From Bacteroidota bacterium (GTDB lineage: Bacteria; Bacteroidota; Bacteroidia; Chitinophagales; JADJOU01): 64,000 bases of DNA. Below are positions 27,783-37,863 of this stretch, piece after piece. The stretch spans positions 1-64,000 of the forward strand of contig JADJOU010000012.1 in assembly GCA_016713645.1 (NCBI GenBank). The letters run 5' to 3'. The notes under the pieces were generated by a model. That model made no database searches. It worked only from the letters and a program-made list of their open reading frames with translations, and was not told the origin of the DNA. The translations under genes and the position numbers were made by a program. Each line of letters begins with the position of its first letter. Position 1 is the stretch's first letter.

Positions 27783-28071
27783 TTTTCAAATCTCTATAAG
27801 CCTTTGCTAATTCAGGCAATTTATCGTTTTGTGAATTTATCAATGCTTCCTTCTTTTTTCTGCTCCATTTTTGTACTTGTTTTTCCCTATAAAAGGCCTC
27901 GTCTATGCGCTGAAATACTTCGTAGTATACTAATTTAACAGGAAGTCGGTTCTTTGTATGATTTGCTCCTTCTCCGCTATTATGCTGAAATAGCCTTTGT
28001 TCTAAATTCTTTGTACTCCCAGTATAATAGCTACCATCAGCACATTCCAATATATACATCCATCCTCTCAT
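27778..28071 (-). CDS. GIY-YIG nuclease family protein
   Basis: 97 residues, MRGWMYILECADGSYYTG, the one-domain GIY-YIG fold (YhbQ/SLX1-like; here MYIL...YYTGS). Conserved Arg (LEQRLFQH), Glu (YREKQVQKWSR) and LPVKLVYYEVF match small stand-alone members of the family, thought to be structure-specific or accessory nucleases. A minus-strand TATATTTG at 28251-28258 could be its promoter. The gene ends directly at the 54-bp repeat cluster. Confidence 0.88.
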   Translation of the reverse strand: MRGWMYILECADGSYYTGSTKNLEQRLFQHNSGEGANHTKNRLPVKLVYYEVFQRIDEAFYREKQVQKWSRKKKEALINSQNDKLPELAKAYRDLKK

Positions 28072-28401
28072 TTCAAAAGTTTAATTAAACATTTTTTAAT
28101 TCTCTAGTTAATTTCATCAATACAAAAATAGGTTGTTGAATGTGTAAGACATTCTTAAATGAATACTATATGCTCATTAATCCAATGCAATTTTTGTCCG
28201 GTAAGGAATTGCTTCATACTTATATAAAATTCTCATCCTTTTTATCTAACCAAATATAATTGTTTTATAATTGGTTGATAATTTAAAATTATGGCCCCCA
28301 TCCATTACAATCATAAAAAAAATCCCCTATTTGATTCGTTTTTCACATATTTGTACTGATTATTTAGATAGATTTTCTATCCCAATTTATAAAAACAATT
28401 G
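28072..28401. other. Divergent intergenic region before lpxC-fabZ
   Basis: AT-rich, no ORF or RNA gene seen. It contains a minus-strand -7-like TATATTTG (28251-28258) and an imperfect AACCAA...TTGGTT inverted repeat (about 28248-28277). No clear plus-strand promoter for lpxC was found. Confidence 0.4.
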
Positions 28402-29799
28402 ATGAATCTCATACAACAAACCATCAAAAATTCCCTTTCCATTGCAGGAGTTGGATTGCACACAGGTAAAAATGTACAAGTGACTTTTCTCCCTGCACCC
28501 GTATTTCATGGAATAAAATTTCAACGAGTCGATCTTCCCGATCAACCCATCATCGATGCCGATGTTGATTTAGTGAGCAATACTGCCCGCAGCAGCACGA
28601 TTGAAAAGGGGGCCGTCAAAATTGTAACTGTAGAGCACTTGCTCTCTGCCATTGCTGGTTTAGAAATCGACAATATCCTCATTCAATTGGATGGCGAAGA
28701 ATTGCCCATATTGGACGGATCCGCTGCACCTTTTGTCAAAACGCTAAAAGAATGTGGCATTGCACCGCAAGACCAACCGAGAGAGATATTTGAATTGAGA
28801 CAGAATATTGAATTTGAAGATCCTAAGACTGGCGCCAAATTATTGGCCATGCCATGTGATCAATTCAAAGTCACGGTCATGATTGATTATAATTCACATA
28901 TCATCGGACCTCAGCACGCCTCTTTAGACCATATCGAAGACTTCGAAAAAGAAATTGCTCCGAGCAGAACATTCGTTTTCTTGCATGAATTAGAACAATT
29001 GGCCAATGCCAACTTAATCAAAGGCGGAGATGTAGACAATGCCATCGTTTTGGTCGATCGAATGCTCGATCAATCAGAGCTTGATAAGCTTGGCGTTTTA
29101 TTCAATAAAAAAGATATCCGCGTAGAAAAAGAGGGCATTTTAAACAATGTCAAACTCAATTTTCAAAATGAGCCTGCGCGACATAAATTGCTCGATGTTA
29201 TTGGCGATATGACCATGATTGGTATGCCTGTCAAAGCGCATATTATAGCCACTAGACCAGGACACAAGGCGAATACAGAATTTGCCAAGCAAATTAAAGC
29301 ATTGATTAAAAAAATCAAAAACACAACTCCTGTTCCAGCTTATAATCCCTCTGCTGCGCCAATTTTGGATGTACAGCAAATCAAAAAATTATTGCCTCAT
29401 CGATATCCATTTTTATTGGTCGATAAGATCATCGAGATGAATGAAAAGGAAATTGTTGGGATTAAAAATGTGACGTTTAATGAGAATTTTTTTCCTGGAC
29501 ATTTTCCAGACAATCCTGTCATGCCGGGTGTCTTGCAAATTGAAGCCATGGCCCAATGCGGTGGATTGCTCGCCATGCAAGGAATAACCAATCCTGAGAA
29601 ATACGATACCTATTTCTTAAAGATCGACAAAGCTAAATTTAAGCGCAAGGTCGTTCCTGGTGATACTTTAATTATGAAAATTGAATTATTGGGTCCTATT
29701 AGAAGGGGAATCGCAGAAATGCGCGGAACCATATTTGTCGGCGATTCTGTCGCTTGCGAAGCTGAAATGATGGCTCGTATCGTTCCCAATGGTCAATAA
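28402..29799 (+). CDS. lpxC-fabZ: Bifunctional LpxC deacetylase / FabZ dehydratase
   Basis: About 465 residues, the fused form typical of Bacteroidota. The LpxC half (residues 1-300) deacetylates UDP-3-O-acyl-GlcNAc, the committed step of lipid A synthesis; Zn ligands lie in TVEHLLSAIAGLEID and HKLLDVIGDM. The FabZ half starts near 325 with KKLLPHRYPFLLVDK (catalytic His) and FFPGHFPDNPVMPGVLQIEAMAQ region (Glu), dehydrating 3-hydroxyacyl-ACP. The ATG at 28402 is used in preference to the TTG just before it. First gene of a lipid A-linked chain with lpxB. Confidence 0.96.
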   Translation: MNLIQQTIKNSLSIAGVGLHTGKNVQVTFLPAPVFHGIKFQRVDLPDQPIIDADVDLVSNTARSSTIEKGAVKIVTVEHLLSAIAGLEIDNILIQLDGEELPILDGSAAPFVKTLKECGIAPQDQPREIFELRQNIEFEDPKTGAKLLAMPCDQFKVTVMIDYNSHIIGPQHASLDHIEDFEKEIAPSRTFVFLHELEQLANANLIKGGDVDNAIVLVDRMLDQSELDKLGVLFNKKDIRVEKEGILNNVKLNFQNEPARHKLLDVIGDMTMIGMPVKAHIIATRPGHKANTEFAKQIKALIKKIKNTTPVPAYNPSAAPILDVQQIKKLLPHRYPFLLVDKIIEMNEKEIVGIKNVTFNENFFPGHFPDNPVMPGVLQIEAMAQCGGLLAMQGITNPEKYDTYFLKIDKAKFKRKVVPGDTLIMKIELLGPIRRGIAEMRGTIFVGDSVACEAEMMARIVPNGQ

Positions 29800-29828
29800 T
29801 CGAATTTTCTAAAGTGGAGGAGGGTTTT

Positions 29829-30920
29829 ATGCAATCGATATACATTATAGCAGGCGAACCATCAGGAGACCTTCATGGAGGTAATTTAATCAAGTCACTA
29901 AAATCAAAATCACCCGACCTCACCATTTATTTTTGGGGTGGTGAACACATGGAATCTGCTGGAGGCATATTGCGCAAGCACTATAAAGAACTCGCCTTTA
30001 TGGGATTCTGGGAAGTAATTGTCAATATTCGAACGATCCAAAAGAATTTTGCTTTTTGCATGGCGGATATTTTAGAGAAAAAACCAGATGCAGTTGTGCT
30101 CATCGACTATCCTGGCTTCAATCTTAGAATGGCCAAATGGCTGAAAGAAAGAGGATTTAAAGTGATATACTACATCTCCCCGCAAGTCTGGGCATGGAAA
30201 GAGAATCGCGTGAAAGATATCAAGAAATATGTCGACAAAATGTTTGTCATCTTGCCCTTTGAAAAGGAATTTTATAAAAAGTGGGATTATGAGGTGGATT
30301 ATGTCGGTCATCCACTGCTCGATGCGCTGCCGCCTATCTCTGAGCGGAACCAACCTACGAATATTATAGCACTTTTACCTGGTTCGCGCAAACAGGAAAT
30401 TGAGCAGAAATTGCCTATATTCTTAAAGATGATCGCTCATTTCCCCGATTATCAATTTATCATCGCTGGCGTAACACATTTGGGAAAAGATTATTATAAG
30501 CCCTTTCTTGAGAACAACGCTTGTGATATCATTTATGATGATACTTATTCTCTCTTGCAAAAAGCAGATGCTGCTCTGGTGACTTCTGGAACAGCCACTT
30601 TGGAAACAGCTTTATTTAAAGTGCCTCAAGTTGTATGTTATAAGGGAAATAGGTTGAGTTATGAAATTGGCAAGCGATTGATCAAGGTTCCATTTATTGC
30701 ACTTGTCAATCTCATCATGGGAAGAAAAATTGTGGAAGAACTCATTCAAACAAGCTTGACAGAAGATAATCTTGTAAGAGAATTGAATCGAATACTAGAT
30801 CCTATTCATAGAGAAAAATTATGCCAAGAATATGATGTATTGAGGAAAAAATTGGGAGAAATTCCCGCATCAGATACCACCGCTGAGGGGATATTGAAAG
30901 AATTAAAAAACGTGTCATGA
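29829..30920 (+). CDS. lpxB: Lipid-A-disaccharide synthase
   Basis: About 363 residues, starting MQSIYIIAGEPSGDLHGG. GT19 enzyme that joins UDP-2,3-diacylglucosamine and lipid X at the inner membrane. Family residues: GEPSGDLHG, DYPGFNLRMAKWLKE, YYISPQVWAWKENR, LPGSRKQEIEQKLP, and TSGTATLE near the nucleotide site. A GTG start at 29814 is possible but ATG 29829 matches the family N-terminus; GGAGGAGGG before it resembles a Shine-Dalgarno sequence, unusual for this genome. The end overlaps the next gene by 4 bp. Confidence 0.95.
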   Translation: MQSIYIIAGEPSGDLHGGNLIKSLKSKSPDLTIYFWGGEHMESAGGILRKHYKELAFMGFWEVIVNIRTIQKNFAFCMADILEKKPDAVVLIDYPGFNLRMAKWLKERGFKVIYYISPQVWAWKENRVKDIKKYVDKMFVILPFEKEFYKKWDYEVDYVGHPLLDALPPISERNQPTNIIALLPGSRKQEIEQKLPIFLKMIAHFPDYQFIIAGVTHLGKDYYKPFLENNACDIIYDDTYSLLQKADAALVTSGTATLETALFKVPQVVCYKGNRLSYEIGKRLIKVPFIALVNLIMGRKIVEELIQTSLTEDNLVRELNRILDPIHREKLCQEYDVLRKKLGEIPASDTTAEGILKELKNVS

Positions 30921-31192
30921 TTATTCTAGAAATGGATGAAAGACATACATTGAAAGTGCATAAAGATACTGGTAAAGCTAGGCTAACATTGACTGCCGAT
31001 GGAATCGATTTGGCTTGTAAAAAGGAATCGAAGAAAAGACTGCTTGAATATTTGAAACCTATTGAAGCGCATCTTTTCAAAGGCAGATTGCAATTGATCA
31101 TATCCATGCAAGATGTTTTCATACAATATAAAGAAAATATTAAAGGACGCGTAAATAAAGCAGATTTAATTCAAGCCATCGAATCATTATGA
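30917..31192 (+). CDS. Small unknown protein coupled to lpxB and ribD
   Basis: 91 residues, MIILEMDERHTLKVHKDTGKA; mixed alpha/beta with no signal peptide, transmembrane segment or motif that I recognise. It overlaps lpxB by ATGA at its start and ribD by ATGA at its end, so it is translationally coupled on both sides. That arrangement makes it very probably real. No function can be inferred; the position suggests co-expression with lipid A and riboflavin genes. Confidence 0.75.
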   Translation: MIILEMDERHTLKVHKDTGKARLTLTADGIDLACKKESKKRLLEYLKPIEAHLFKGRLQLIISMQDVFIQYKENIKGRVNKADLIQAIESL

Positions 31193-32271
31193 TATTTTAT
31201 CTAGACCATATTCATCATGAAAACTATTTGCGGCGGTGCATAGAACTTGCTGAATTGGGCAGGGGAGAGGTTGCCCCAAATCCGATGGTGGGCGCTGTAT
31301 TGGTTTATCAAAATAAAATTATTGGTGAGGGTTGGCATCAAAAATATGGTAAAGCCCATGCTGAAGTGAATTGCCTTGAATCAGTTACTGAAGAGAATCA
31401 AGAATTCATTTCACATGCGACTCTCTATGTGAGTTTAGAACCTTGTGCTCATTTTGGAAAAACCCCGCCTTGCGCCAATTTAATCGTTGCCAAGAAAATT
31501 AAAAAAGTGGTGATCGCTTCCCTAGACCCCAATCCACTTGTCGCTGGAAAAGGCATTCAAATATTAAAGGATAATGGTATTGAAGTAATTGAAGGCATTT
31601 GCGATGAAGTGCAGAGAAACTTGAATAGACGGTTTTATACAAGCCACTTACTAAAAAGACCTTATGTGATGCTGAAATGGGCCCAATCTAAAGATGGGTT
31701 TATCGGAATTGAAAATCAACGCGTCAAAATTAGCGATAAGAAGACCGATCTGCTGGTCCATCAATGGAGAGCTGAAGAACAATCGATTCTTGTGGGCACC
31801 CGAACTGCCTTGATTGATGACCCCCAACTAAATGCTCGTCTATTTTCAGAAACGAAACATCCCATACGGATTGTTCTTGATCGAAACCTTGCAATCCCTT
31901 ATAAAGCCCATTTATACAATGATAAACAGCCTACCTTTATATTTAATGCTATTGAAAACAAAGAGATTTCAAATAAAACACATCGAGTGAAATTAGCTGA
32001 TTTTTCTCCTCAATCAATCGTCAATACAATTTATTCCTTGGGAATCCAATCTGTTTTAATAGAAGGCGGTGCAGCTGTTTTAAATGAATTTATTATTGCC
32101 AATATCTGGGATGAAGCTAGATTGATTCAATCTGATATGACGATAGGAATAGGTATTTCTGCACCTAAATTGAATGATCATTTTATCCTTCAAGAAGAGC
32201 GAAGAATAGCGACAGACACCTTGTTTTTCTATCGCAATACATCACAAAAGATTCAAGCAAATAATAAATAA
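31189..32271 (+). CDS. ribD: Bifunctional riboflavin biosynthesis protein RibD
   Basis: 360 residues. The N-terminal deaminase domain has the Zn motif HAEVNCLE and SLEPCAHFGKTPPCANL; the C-terminal reductase domain starts near RPYVMLKWAQSKDGFIG and contains GTRTALIDDPQLNAR and LIEGGAAVLNEFI. It converts the 2,5-diamino pyrimidine phosphate to 5-amino-6-ribitylamino-uracil phosphate using NADPH. Intact, overlapping the preceding small gene by 4 bp. Confidence 0.95.
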   Translation: MIFYLDHIHHENYLRRCIELAELGRGEVAPNPMVGAVLVYQNKIIGEGWHQKYGKAHAEVNCLESVTEENQEFISHATLYVSLEPCAHFGKTPPCANLIVAKKIKKVVIASLDPNPLVAGKGIQILKDNGIEVIEGICDEVQRNLNRRFYTSHLLKRPYVMLKWAQSKDGFIGIENQRVKISDKKTDLLVHQWRAEEQSILVGTRTALIDDPQLNARLFSETKHPIRIVLDRNLAIPYKAHLYNDKQPTFIFNAIENKEISNKTHRVKLADFSPQSIVNTIYSLGIQSVLIEGGAAVLNEFIIANIWDEARLIQSDMTIGIGISAPKLNDHFILQEERRIATDTLFFYRNTSQKIQANNK

Positions 32272-32301
32272 ATTGTTTTAAGTTTGTTAAATATTGATTC
32301 G

Positions 32302-32909
32302 ATGATTACAATTTTTATTATTATTCTAACAGTTGGTATCTCATTCTATGCTTTTGGCAACCCCAAAGTGATGAATGATTATCTCTTTCTAGTTCACCGT
32401 ATCAACAATCAAAAGGAGTATTTCAGGTTTATTTCAAGTGGTTTTATACATGCTGATTTCAACCACCTTTTGTTTAATATGATTACGCTATTTTCCTTTG
32501 GGTCTTATGTTGAGGCGTATTTTGATGCGATTTTTCCCAGCAATTCCAAAGTGATTTTGTCTTGTTCTATATGTCGGCAATGGTTGTATCACAAATCCCC
32601 AGTTTTTTTAAGAATAAAAATAATTATCAATATGCATCACTAGGCGCATCTGGCGCTGTTTCTGCTGTTTTATATGCGAGTATTTTATTTGACCCATGGT
32701 CTAAGATTTATTTTTTTATGATTATTCCCATACCAGCAGTTATTTTTGGAGCACTATATTTGGCCTTGAGTTATTATATGCACAAAAATAAAATATTCAA
32801 TTGGGAACATCTTGTTCATATTACAGGAGCCATATATGGCTTTATATTTCCCGCTTTATTTTACCCAGACTTATTGTTAAATTTCATCAATCAAATCATA
32901 CCAAATTAA
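32302..32909 (+). CDS. Rhomboid intramembrane serine protease, frameshifted
   Basis: About 202 residues with six predicted membrane helices. Features: GFIHADFNHLLFNMITL (conserved His/Asn of helix 2), YASLGASGAVSAVLYA with the catalytic Ser of GxSG, and HLVHITGAIYGF with the partner His. The frame is lost in TTTT at 32555-32558; an extra T gives SKVIFVLFYMSAMVVS. I chose ATG 32302 over an upstream TTG. Substrates unknown. Confidence 0.88.
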
Positions 32910-32919
32910 TCATTTTTCT

Positions 32920-33817
32920 ATGAAGCAATTGCTCTGCGCCATCCTTTTTATTATTAGCGATATCATGCGATAAAGTTGATCCGCTGACAGAACCCAGTCT
33001 TGTCATTCATTTTAAATTCGATAGCACACAAACTAGACTGAACAATCAGGGGCAATTATCGAGTTTTGATTCTGGTCATGTAGGACAAAATCCCCAATTT
33101 AAATCTATGCGCATTCACTATATTGAATTGAGTCAATTTTACTATACCCAGGTTGGTGATGGTGACAATATTTACAAGACTGAGGAAACGAAAATTGGAG
33201 GTGAAAATGCCATTGTTTTTGATAAACAAACCGTGATTGATCCAGTGAATAACCTAATTAGAATTCCATTAAAGAACCTAAAGGCCGATGATTATGAATT
33301 CATCAGAATATCCATTGGATATCAAGGCTATGATGTTTTTGCAACGGCGAATTTGAGCGATTATGGCCTTGGCGAAGTAAATTTTCCAATGCGAATTGCT
33401 TCTTTTTTGGGCTTTAATACCTATATTGGTAAGCATACAATAAAAGATTCTACCATTACTTTAAATAGAAATAAAATGCAAGGGTACTGGGCAAGCGAGG
33501 TGCATTTAGCCCAAGGACCTTTAAACTATCATAAAGTTATTGAAGGCCAAGCACCAGGAACCACTGTTGTAAATCCTATATTTTCATTTTCTCCAATTCC
33601 AAGCGGCTCTTGTCTTGTTACTTCAAAGTTTGAAAACAAAACACTTAAAATTGTACCGACAGCGAACGCAGACAAACATATTGAAGTGAGCATATCAACC
33701 AATAAGTCTTTTGAATGGAAGGATGCCAATTCAAATGGCAAATGGGATGTTTACCCAAAAGCTGAACAAGTTACAGATATGGGCATTCGGGGCATGAAAT
33801 CAACTGTTTCAAATTAA
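32920..33817 (+). CDS. Bacteroidota lipoprotein (MbnP-like), frameshifted in the signal peptide
   Basis: The ATG at 32920 begins MKQLLCAIL; after a homopolymer shift at 32945-32949 (one T fewer) it reads LLLLAISCDKVDP, a lipobox with the lipidated Cys. The mature part (VIHFKFDSTQTRLNNQGQ, MRIHYIELSQFYY, GDNIYKTEETKIGG, ASFLGFNTYI, FEWKDANSNGKWDV, MGIRGMK) matches a family resembling MbnP and related periplasmic/outer-membrane lipoproteins. Downstream is a T9SS cargo gene. Function unknown; a metal- or carbohydrate-binding role is only a guess from the fold. Confidence 0.7.
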
Positions 33818-33848
33818 ATTTCAACTTACAACTTAAATATCAATTTTT

Positions 33849-35417
33849 ATGAAATCAATTTTATCATTTTTATTCTTTATCGTCTTTTCTTTATCTATTC
33901 AGGCGCAATTGAAAAATATCAGCTTTGAAAGTTGGTATAATGGCGTCAATAATCTCGCTACACCAATCGGTGCAATCAACGTAAATTATAGAGATCCTGT
34001 GGGTTGGACAACATTGAATCAGGCGTCCAACCTCAATCTGTCATTCCCAGTTCCGATTGATGGTGTCCAAGCTGCTAGACAAGATACCTCTAACAAATAC
34101 GACTCGACAAGTTCAATTAGATTGAGAACAGAGGAATTGGTGCTGCCAATTGTTGGCAATCAATTGATTCCAGGAGTGGCAATCAATGGATTATTTAAAA
34201 TTGATGTGGCCACTTTGCAATTAGGTGTTTTGCGCATACCAGGCACTGGAACTCCCATTTCCTCAAGACCTAAGGGTGTTTATGGTTATTTTAAATTTCA
34301 TCCAGCAGGTGGCGATACTTCAGATATGATTGCCATTTTGAAAAAAGGAACTGAAATTATTGCTATGGCGAGATTCTCGCCAAAAGATTCTGTAAAAACA
34401 TGGACCCGTTTTGATTTGAATTTTAAATACGAGAGTTGCACCATGCCAGATACGATTGTCATTGGATTCTCTACACAACTATTGGAAAATGCAGGTGGCC
34501 CCAACGGCACAGTCGGAACAACACTTTGGATTGATAGCGTAGGGATTGATAGCCTTGTGGGATTCAATCCTCCACTTCCTCCACACGCAATTAATGATTC
34601 CGTAGAGATAAATTGCCTTTCGACAACAGATGTTTTCTTTAAAGCCAATGATTTTACCTGCAATTTGCCAGTAAAATACACTTATGGAGGACAATTAAAT
34701 GCCAATGCAGGCATCCCAATCCTAATGGGCAATGGACCAAGTCAAAAATTACAATACACCCCTCTCGTATCAAATTTCAAGAATGATTATATTGCCTATA
34801 CAATTTGTGATACAGTTTCTGGACTCTGCGATACAGGGCTAATCGTAATCAAACTCAATCCTATCGTCAATAAAATGAAAAATGATATAGATACTGCAAT
34901 TCAAAACACCTTGAAAAATATCCTAGTAAAGAAAAATGATACCCTGAGCAATTGCTTTAATACAAATACTTTATCCATTTCAAATGGCCCGAAAAATGGA
35001 ACAGCAGCGGTTTCTGCCAATACGAGCATCAATTATACACCAAAAACTGGCTTCTCAGGCAAAGATACATTTAGTTATAAGTTTTGTGCACTCTTAACCG
35101 GAAACACTATTTGCGACTCCGCAATGGTTTATGTCACAGTTAAATCAGTACCAACGAATAGTGGTTTAACGAAAACAGAAGCCTCCATCGCATTTTATCC
35201 AAATCCAACCAATGATTTTATTCATTTCGTGAATGTGGCTAATTTCGAGACGATTGAAGTTTTCAATATGACTGGACAATTACTCAGAAAAATGAATATT
35301 CAACACAACTTTGAGCGAATTTCAGTGATGGATTTATTAGAAGGGAATTATTTCTTTACCATTAAAGATAAACAAGGCAATATAGTTTTGAAAGAGCAAA
35401 TCAAGATTGTACATTAA
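33849..35417 (+). CDS. T9SS cargo with PCMD-like and Ig-like domains
   Basis: 522 residues. A signal peptide MKSILSFLFFIVFSLSIQAQ is followed by a segment resembling the PCMD carbohydrate-metabolism domain (FESWYNGV, RTEELVLPIVG, GYFKFHPAGGDTSD, SFDLNFKYES-like beta strands, LWIDSVGID), two Ig-like/cadherin-like repeats (GTAAVSANTSINYTPKTGF) and a type A sorting domain (FYPNPTNDFIHF...GNYFFTIKDKQGN). Exported by T9SS to the surface or medium. Intact; ends at a terminator-like hairpin. Confidence 0.8.
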   Translation: MKSILSFLFFIVFSLSIQAQLKNISFESWYNGVNNLATPIGAINVNYRDPVGWTTLNQASNLNLSFPVPIDGVQAARQDTSNKYDSTSSIRLRTEELVLPIVGNQLIPGVAINGLFKIDVATLQLGVLRIPGTGTPISSRPKGVYGYFKFHPAGGDTSDMIAILKKGTEIIAMARFSPKDSVKTWTRFDLNFKYESCTMPDTIVIGFSTQLLENAGGPNGTVGTTLWIDSVGIDSLVGFNPPLPPHAINDSVEINCLSTTDVFFKANDFTCNLPVKYTYGGQLNANAGIPILMGNGPSQKLQYTPLVSNFKNDYIAYTICDTVSGLCDTGLIVIKLNPIVNKMKNDIDTAIQNTLKNILVKKNDTLSNCFNTNTLSISNGPKNGTAAVSANTSINYTPKTGFSGKDTFSYKFCALLTGNTICDSAMVYVTVKSVPTNSGLTKTEASIAFYPNPTNDFIHFVNVANFETIEVFNMTGQLLRKMNIQHNFERISVMDLLEGNYFFTIKDKQGNIVLKEQIKIVH

Positions 35418-35437
35418 TTGATTCAATCATTTTAAAG

Positions 35438-35475
35438 GCTTATGAATGCAAACATTTATAAGCATTTCTTTTTAT
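35438..35475 (+). terminator. Terminator-like hairpin
   Basis: GCTTATGAATG-CAAA-CATTTATAAGC (35438-35463), 11-bp stem with one G-T mismatch, followed by ATTTCTTTTT. It lies right before the next ATG at 35474. Confidence 0.5.
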
Positions 35476-35914
35476 GAAGCATAAAGTCATCTCTTTTCTA
35501 TTTATAGTTTGCAGCTTCTCTGTATTGGGTTGGTCAAGCGATTTTATAAAAATGAATATCTTGTTCGCTTCATTGGGCGCAACAGCAACATTGATATTCA
35601 TTTATCCTCATGCGCCTTTTTCAAAATGGAAAAATGTAATTGTCGCATACGCATTGAATTATGTGATATCCATGATGATGTTCACCCTCTTTCCCAATCA
35701 CTATTTCACATTGGCTATCGTTTTAGCTTTGACCATTCTTGTCTTGGCTCATTTCGAATATACCCATCCTCCCGCATCGGGCATTCCAATTGCACTTTTT
35801 TTTCAAGAGCATAAATTGCAATTTGGTTTGATATTGTTAATCAGTTTGTCATGGCTAATCTTCATGGCTTATTTACATTCAAAAGCCTTATCTAAATATG
35901 GCAAAGCACAATGA
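35474..35914 (+). CDS. HPP-family membrane protein
   Basis: 146 residues, four to five membrane helices; the diagnostic YTHPPASGIPIAL motif marks the HPP family, which has been linked to nitrite transport in plastids and cyanobacteria. Bacterial roles are mostly unknown. The end overlaps yraN by 17 bp. Confidence 0.8.
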   Translation: MKHKVISFLFIVCSFSVLGWSSDFIKMNILFASLGATATLIFIYPHAPFSKWKNVIVAYALNYVISMMMFTLFPNHYFTLAIVLALTILVLAHFEYTHPPASGIPIALFFQEHKLQFGLILLISLSWLIFMAYLHSKALSKYGKAQ

Positions 35915-36259
35915 TATAGGACAAATTGGAGAGCTGCTCGCCAAAGGCTATTTAAAGAATAAAGGCTATAGGATTATGGCTGAAAATTATCGATTTGAAA
36001 AAGCTGAAGTTGATATTATTGCTGAAATAAACCTTGTATTGTATTTGTTGAAGTAAAAACGAGAACCAGTCAATTTGAATTGCCAGAAGCCGCCGTGACA
36101 AAACAAAAAAGAAAATTACTAACCCTCGCTGCCGACAATTTTCTTTATGAGCATCACTTGGATGCATCAATCAGATTTGATATAATTTCAATCATAATTG
36201 AAAATTCAATACCGCATTTCACCCACATTGAAGATGCCTTTTTTGAAATTGACACTTAA
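35898..36259 (+). CDS. yraN: YraN/UPF0102 nuclease-fold protein, frameshifted
   Basis: About 120 residues starting MAKHNDIGQIGELLAKGYL. The UPF0102 signature is seen as ENYRFEKAEVDIIAE followed by IVFVEVKTRTSQFELPEAA, a restriction-endonuclease-like core with conserved Asp and ExK. The frame changes at 36025-36027; one extra A restores AENKPCIVFVEVK. It ends FFEIDT with TAA at 36257-36259. Role unknown, presumed nucleic-acid binding or nuclease. Confidence 0.88.
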
Positions 36260-36351
36260 TTCGCATGTTTTTAGCTTTTTTAAGAGAAATTTGAGCGAAA
36301 TTTCTCCCAAAAATGGTTGAATCAGATTAAAATCTATATATTCGCATCCTC

Positions 36352-37460
36352 GTGAGAAAAAACCTAGCCTTCATTTTATTTTCCATCCTCTTAGTATCGT
36401 GTGAAAACACCCAAAAATTATTGAAGAGCAATAATACGAAATACAAGTATACAGTTGCCATGGATCGGTTTAATAGAGGAAAGTACTTTCAAGCAGTGCC
36501 AGTTATCGAGCATTTATTGCCGCTTTATAAAGGGACAGATACAGGAGAAATGCTCTATTTTACGCTAGCAGAAGCTTATTTTAAAAACGACGAATTCCTC
36601 GTAGCAGCTTATCACTATAAAAACTATAGAGATTTATACTCGACCAATCCAAGGCAGAAGATGCCTTGTTTAAAAGTGCCTTATGCTATTATTACGAATC
36701 TCCAAGACATCCCTTAGATCAAACAGAAACTAAGAATGCCATTGATAATTTGCAGTTGTTCATCAATGAATACCCAAATAGCAGCAAGATTCCTGAAGGG
36801 AATATATACATGTCCAAACTGCGCAGAAAACTTGAGTTAAAAGCCTATGATGCCGCAAAATTGTACTATAGAACACAGAATTATCGGGCAGCTGGTGTAT
36901 CCTTTAGAAACCTCATCAAAGAGTTCCCCGATATTGCTGAAGCAGAGGAGGCCGTTTATTTAGCAACCAAAAGTGATTATTATTTTGCTGAAAACAGTGT
37001 GGCGTACAAACAGCCAGAGCGCTTTATTCAGGCATCGCAAAGCGCAAATGAATTTTATAATAAGTACCCAACTAGCGTTTATACAAAAGAAATTCAAGAA
37101 ATTCAAGAAAAAGCTTACTTTTACACCATCAAATCAGCATATGATTGGGGACAATCAGCATTTTTTGATAAGCGAATTGAAGGTTTTAATGCTGCAATAG
37201 ATAATTATAGAGATTATTTCAGCAATTTGAAAATTCAAAAAGACATCGAAAATGCCAATATGATTGTCGAAAAGTCATATCAAAATATTGTGAAAACAAA
37301 TTATGATTTGGGTGAAGAGGCAAAATCTGAAGGAGATAGAAGAAATAGATACGAAGCAGCAGTCAAAGCTTATTTGTTGTACATTGAAAAATATCCAAAC
37401 AGAGCTTCGAAAGATTTAGAAACCATGTATTTAAAAGCATCAGAAAAAATTAAAATATAA
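36352..37460 (+). CDS. bamD: Outer membrane assembly lipoprotein BamD, GTG start, frameshifted
   Basis: Lipoprotein with TPR-like helices that works with BamA to fold outer-membrane beta barrels. It starts at GTG (36352): VRKNLAFILFSILLVSCEN has the lipobox and the Cys. BamD-like repeats follow: RFNRGKYFQAVPVIEHLLPLY, TLAEAYFKNDEFLVAAYHY and LKAYDAAKLYYRTQNYRAAG. The break is at 36653-36654; one added G restores PRAEDALFKSALCYYY. Length after repair is about 370 residues, normal for Bacteroidota. rpoZ and coaC follow in the same direction. Confidence 0.92.
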
Positions 37461-37468
37461 AATACCTT

Positions 37469-37801
37469 ATGAGCAAATTGAAATCATATAATTTGGCAAA
37501 TACTAGCCACCATGCGACTACCCAAAACTTGGATAGTATTTATTCTAAAACAGGGAATTTATACAGATCTATTTCAATCATCGGCAAGAGATCAAATCAA
37601 ATTGCAAATGAATTGAGAGAGGAATTACAGACAAAACTCAATGAATTTTCTTCTTATACAGATAATCTTGAAGAGATTTCTGAAAATAGAGAGCAAGTTG
37701 AATTGTCTCGTTACTATGAGAAATTGCCACACCCAACTTTATTTGCAACAAGCGAATTCTTAGATGACAATACCTATTTCAGAGAGCCTGATGAAGAATA
37801 A
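37469..37801 (+). CDS. rpoZ: DNA-directed RNA polymerase omega subunit (Bacteroidota type)
   Basis: 110 residues. GNLYRSISIIGKRSNQIAN and the following ENREQVELSRYYEKLP, HPTLFATSEFLDDNTYF match the omega-like protein usually found between bamD and coaBC in Bacteroidota. Eight bases separate it from bamD. It stabilises the beta-prime subunit of RNA polymerase. Confidence 0.88.
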   Translation: MSKLKSYNLANTSHHATTQNLDSIYSKTGNLYRSISIIGKRSNQIANELREELQTKLNEFSSYTDNLEEISENREQVELSRYYEKLPHPTLFATSEFLDDNTYFREPDEE

Positions 37802-37826
37802 TTTCTAAAAATATAAATACTTTTTA

Positions 37827-37859
37827 AACCTGTTTTGCATTCCAAAGCAGGTTTTTTTA
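37827..37859 (+). terminator. Rho-independent terminator after rpoZ
   Basis: AACCTGTTTTG (37827-37837) pairs with CAAAGCAGGTT (37843-37853) with one G-U pair and a 5-nt loop, followed by seven T. It ends just before the coaC ATG at 37864, so it may attenuate rather than fully stop transcription. Confidence 0.8.
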
Positions 37860-37863
37860 ATAT

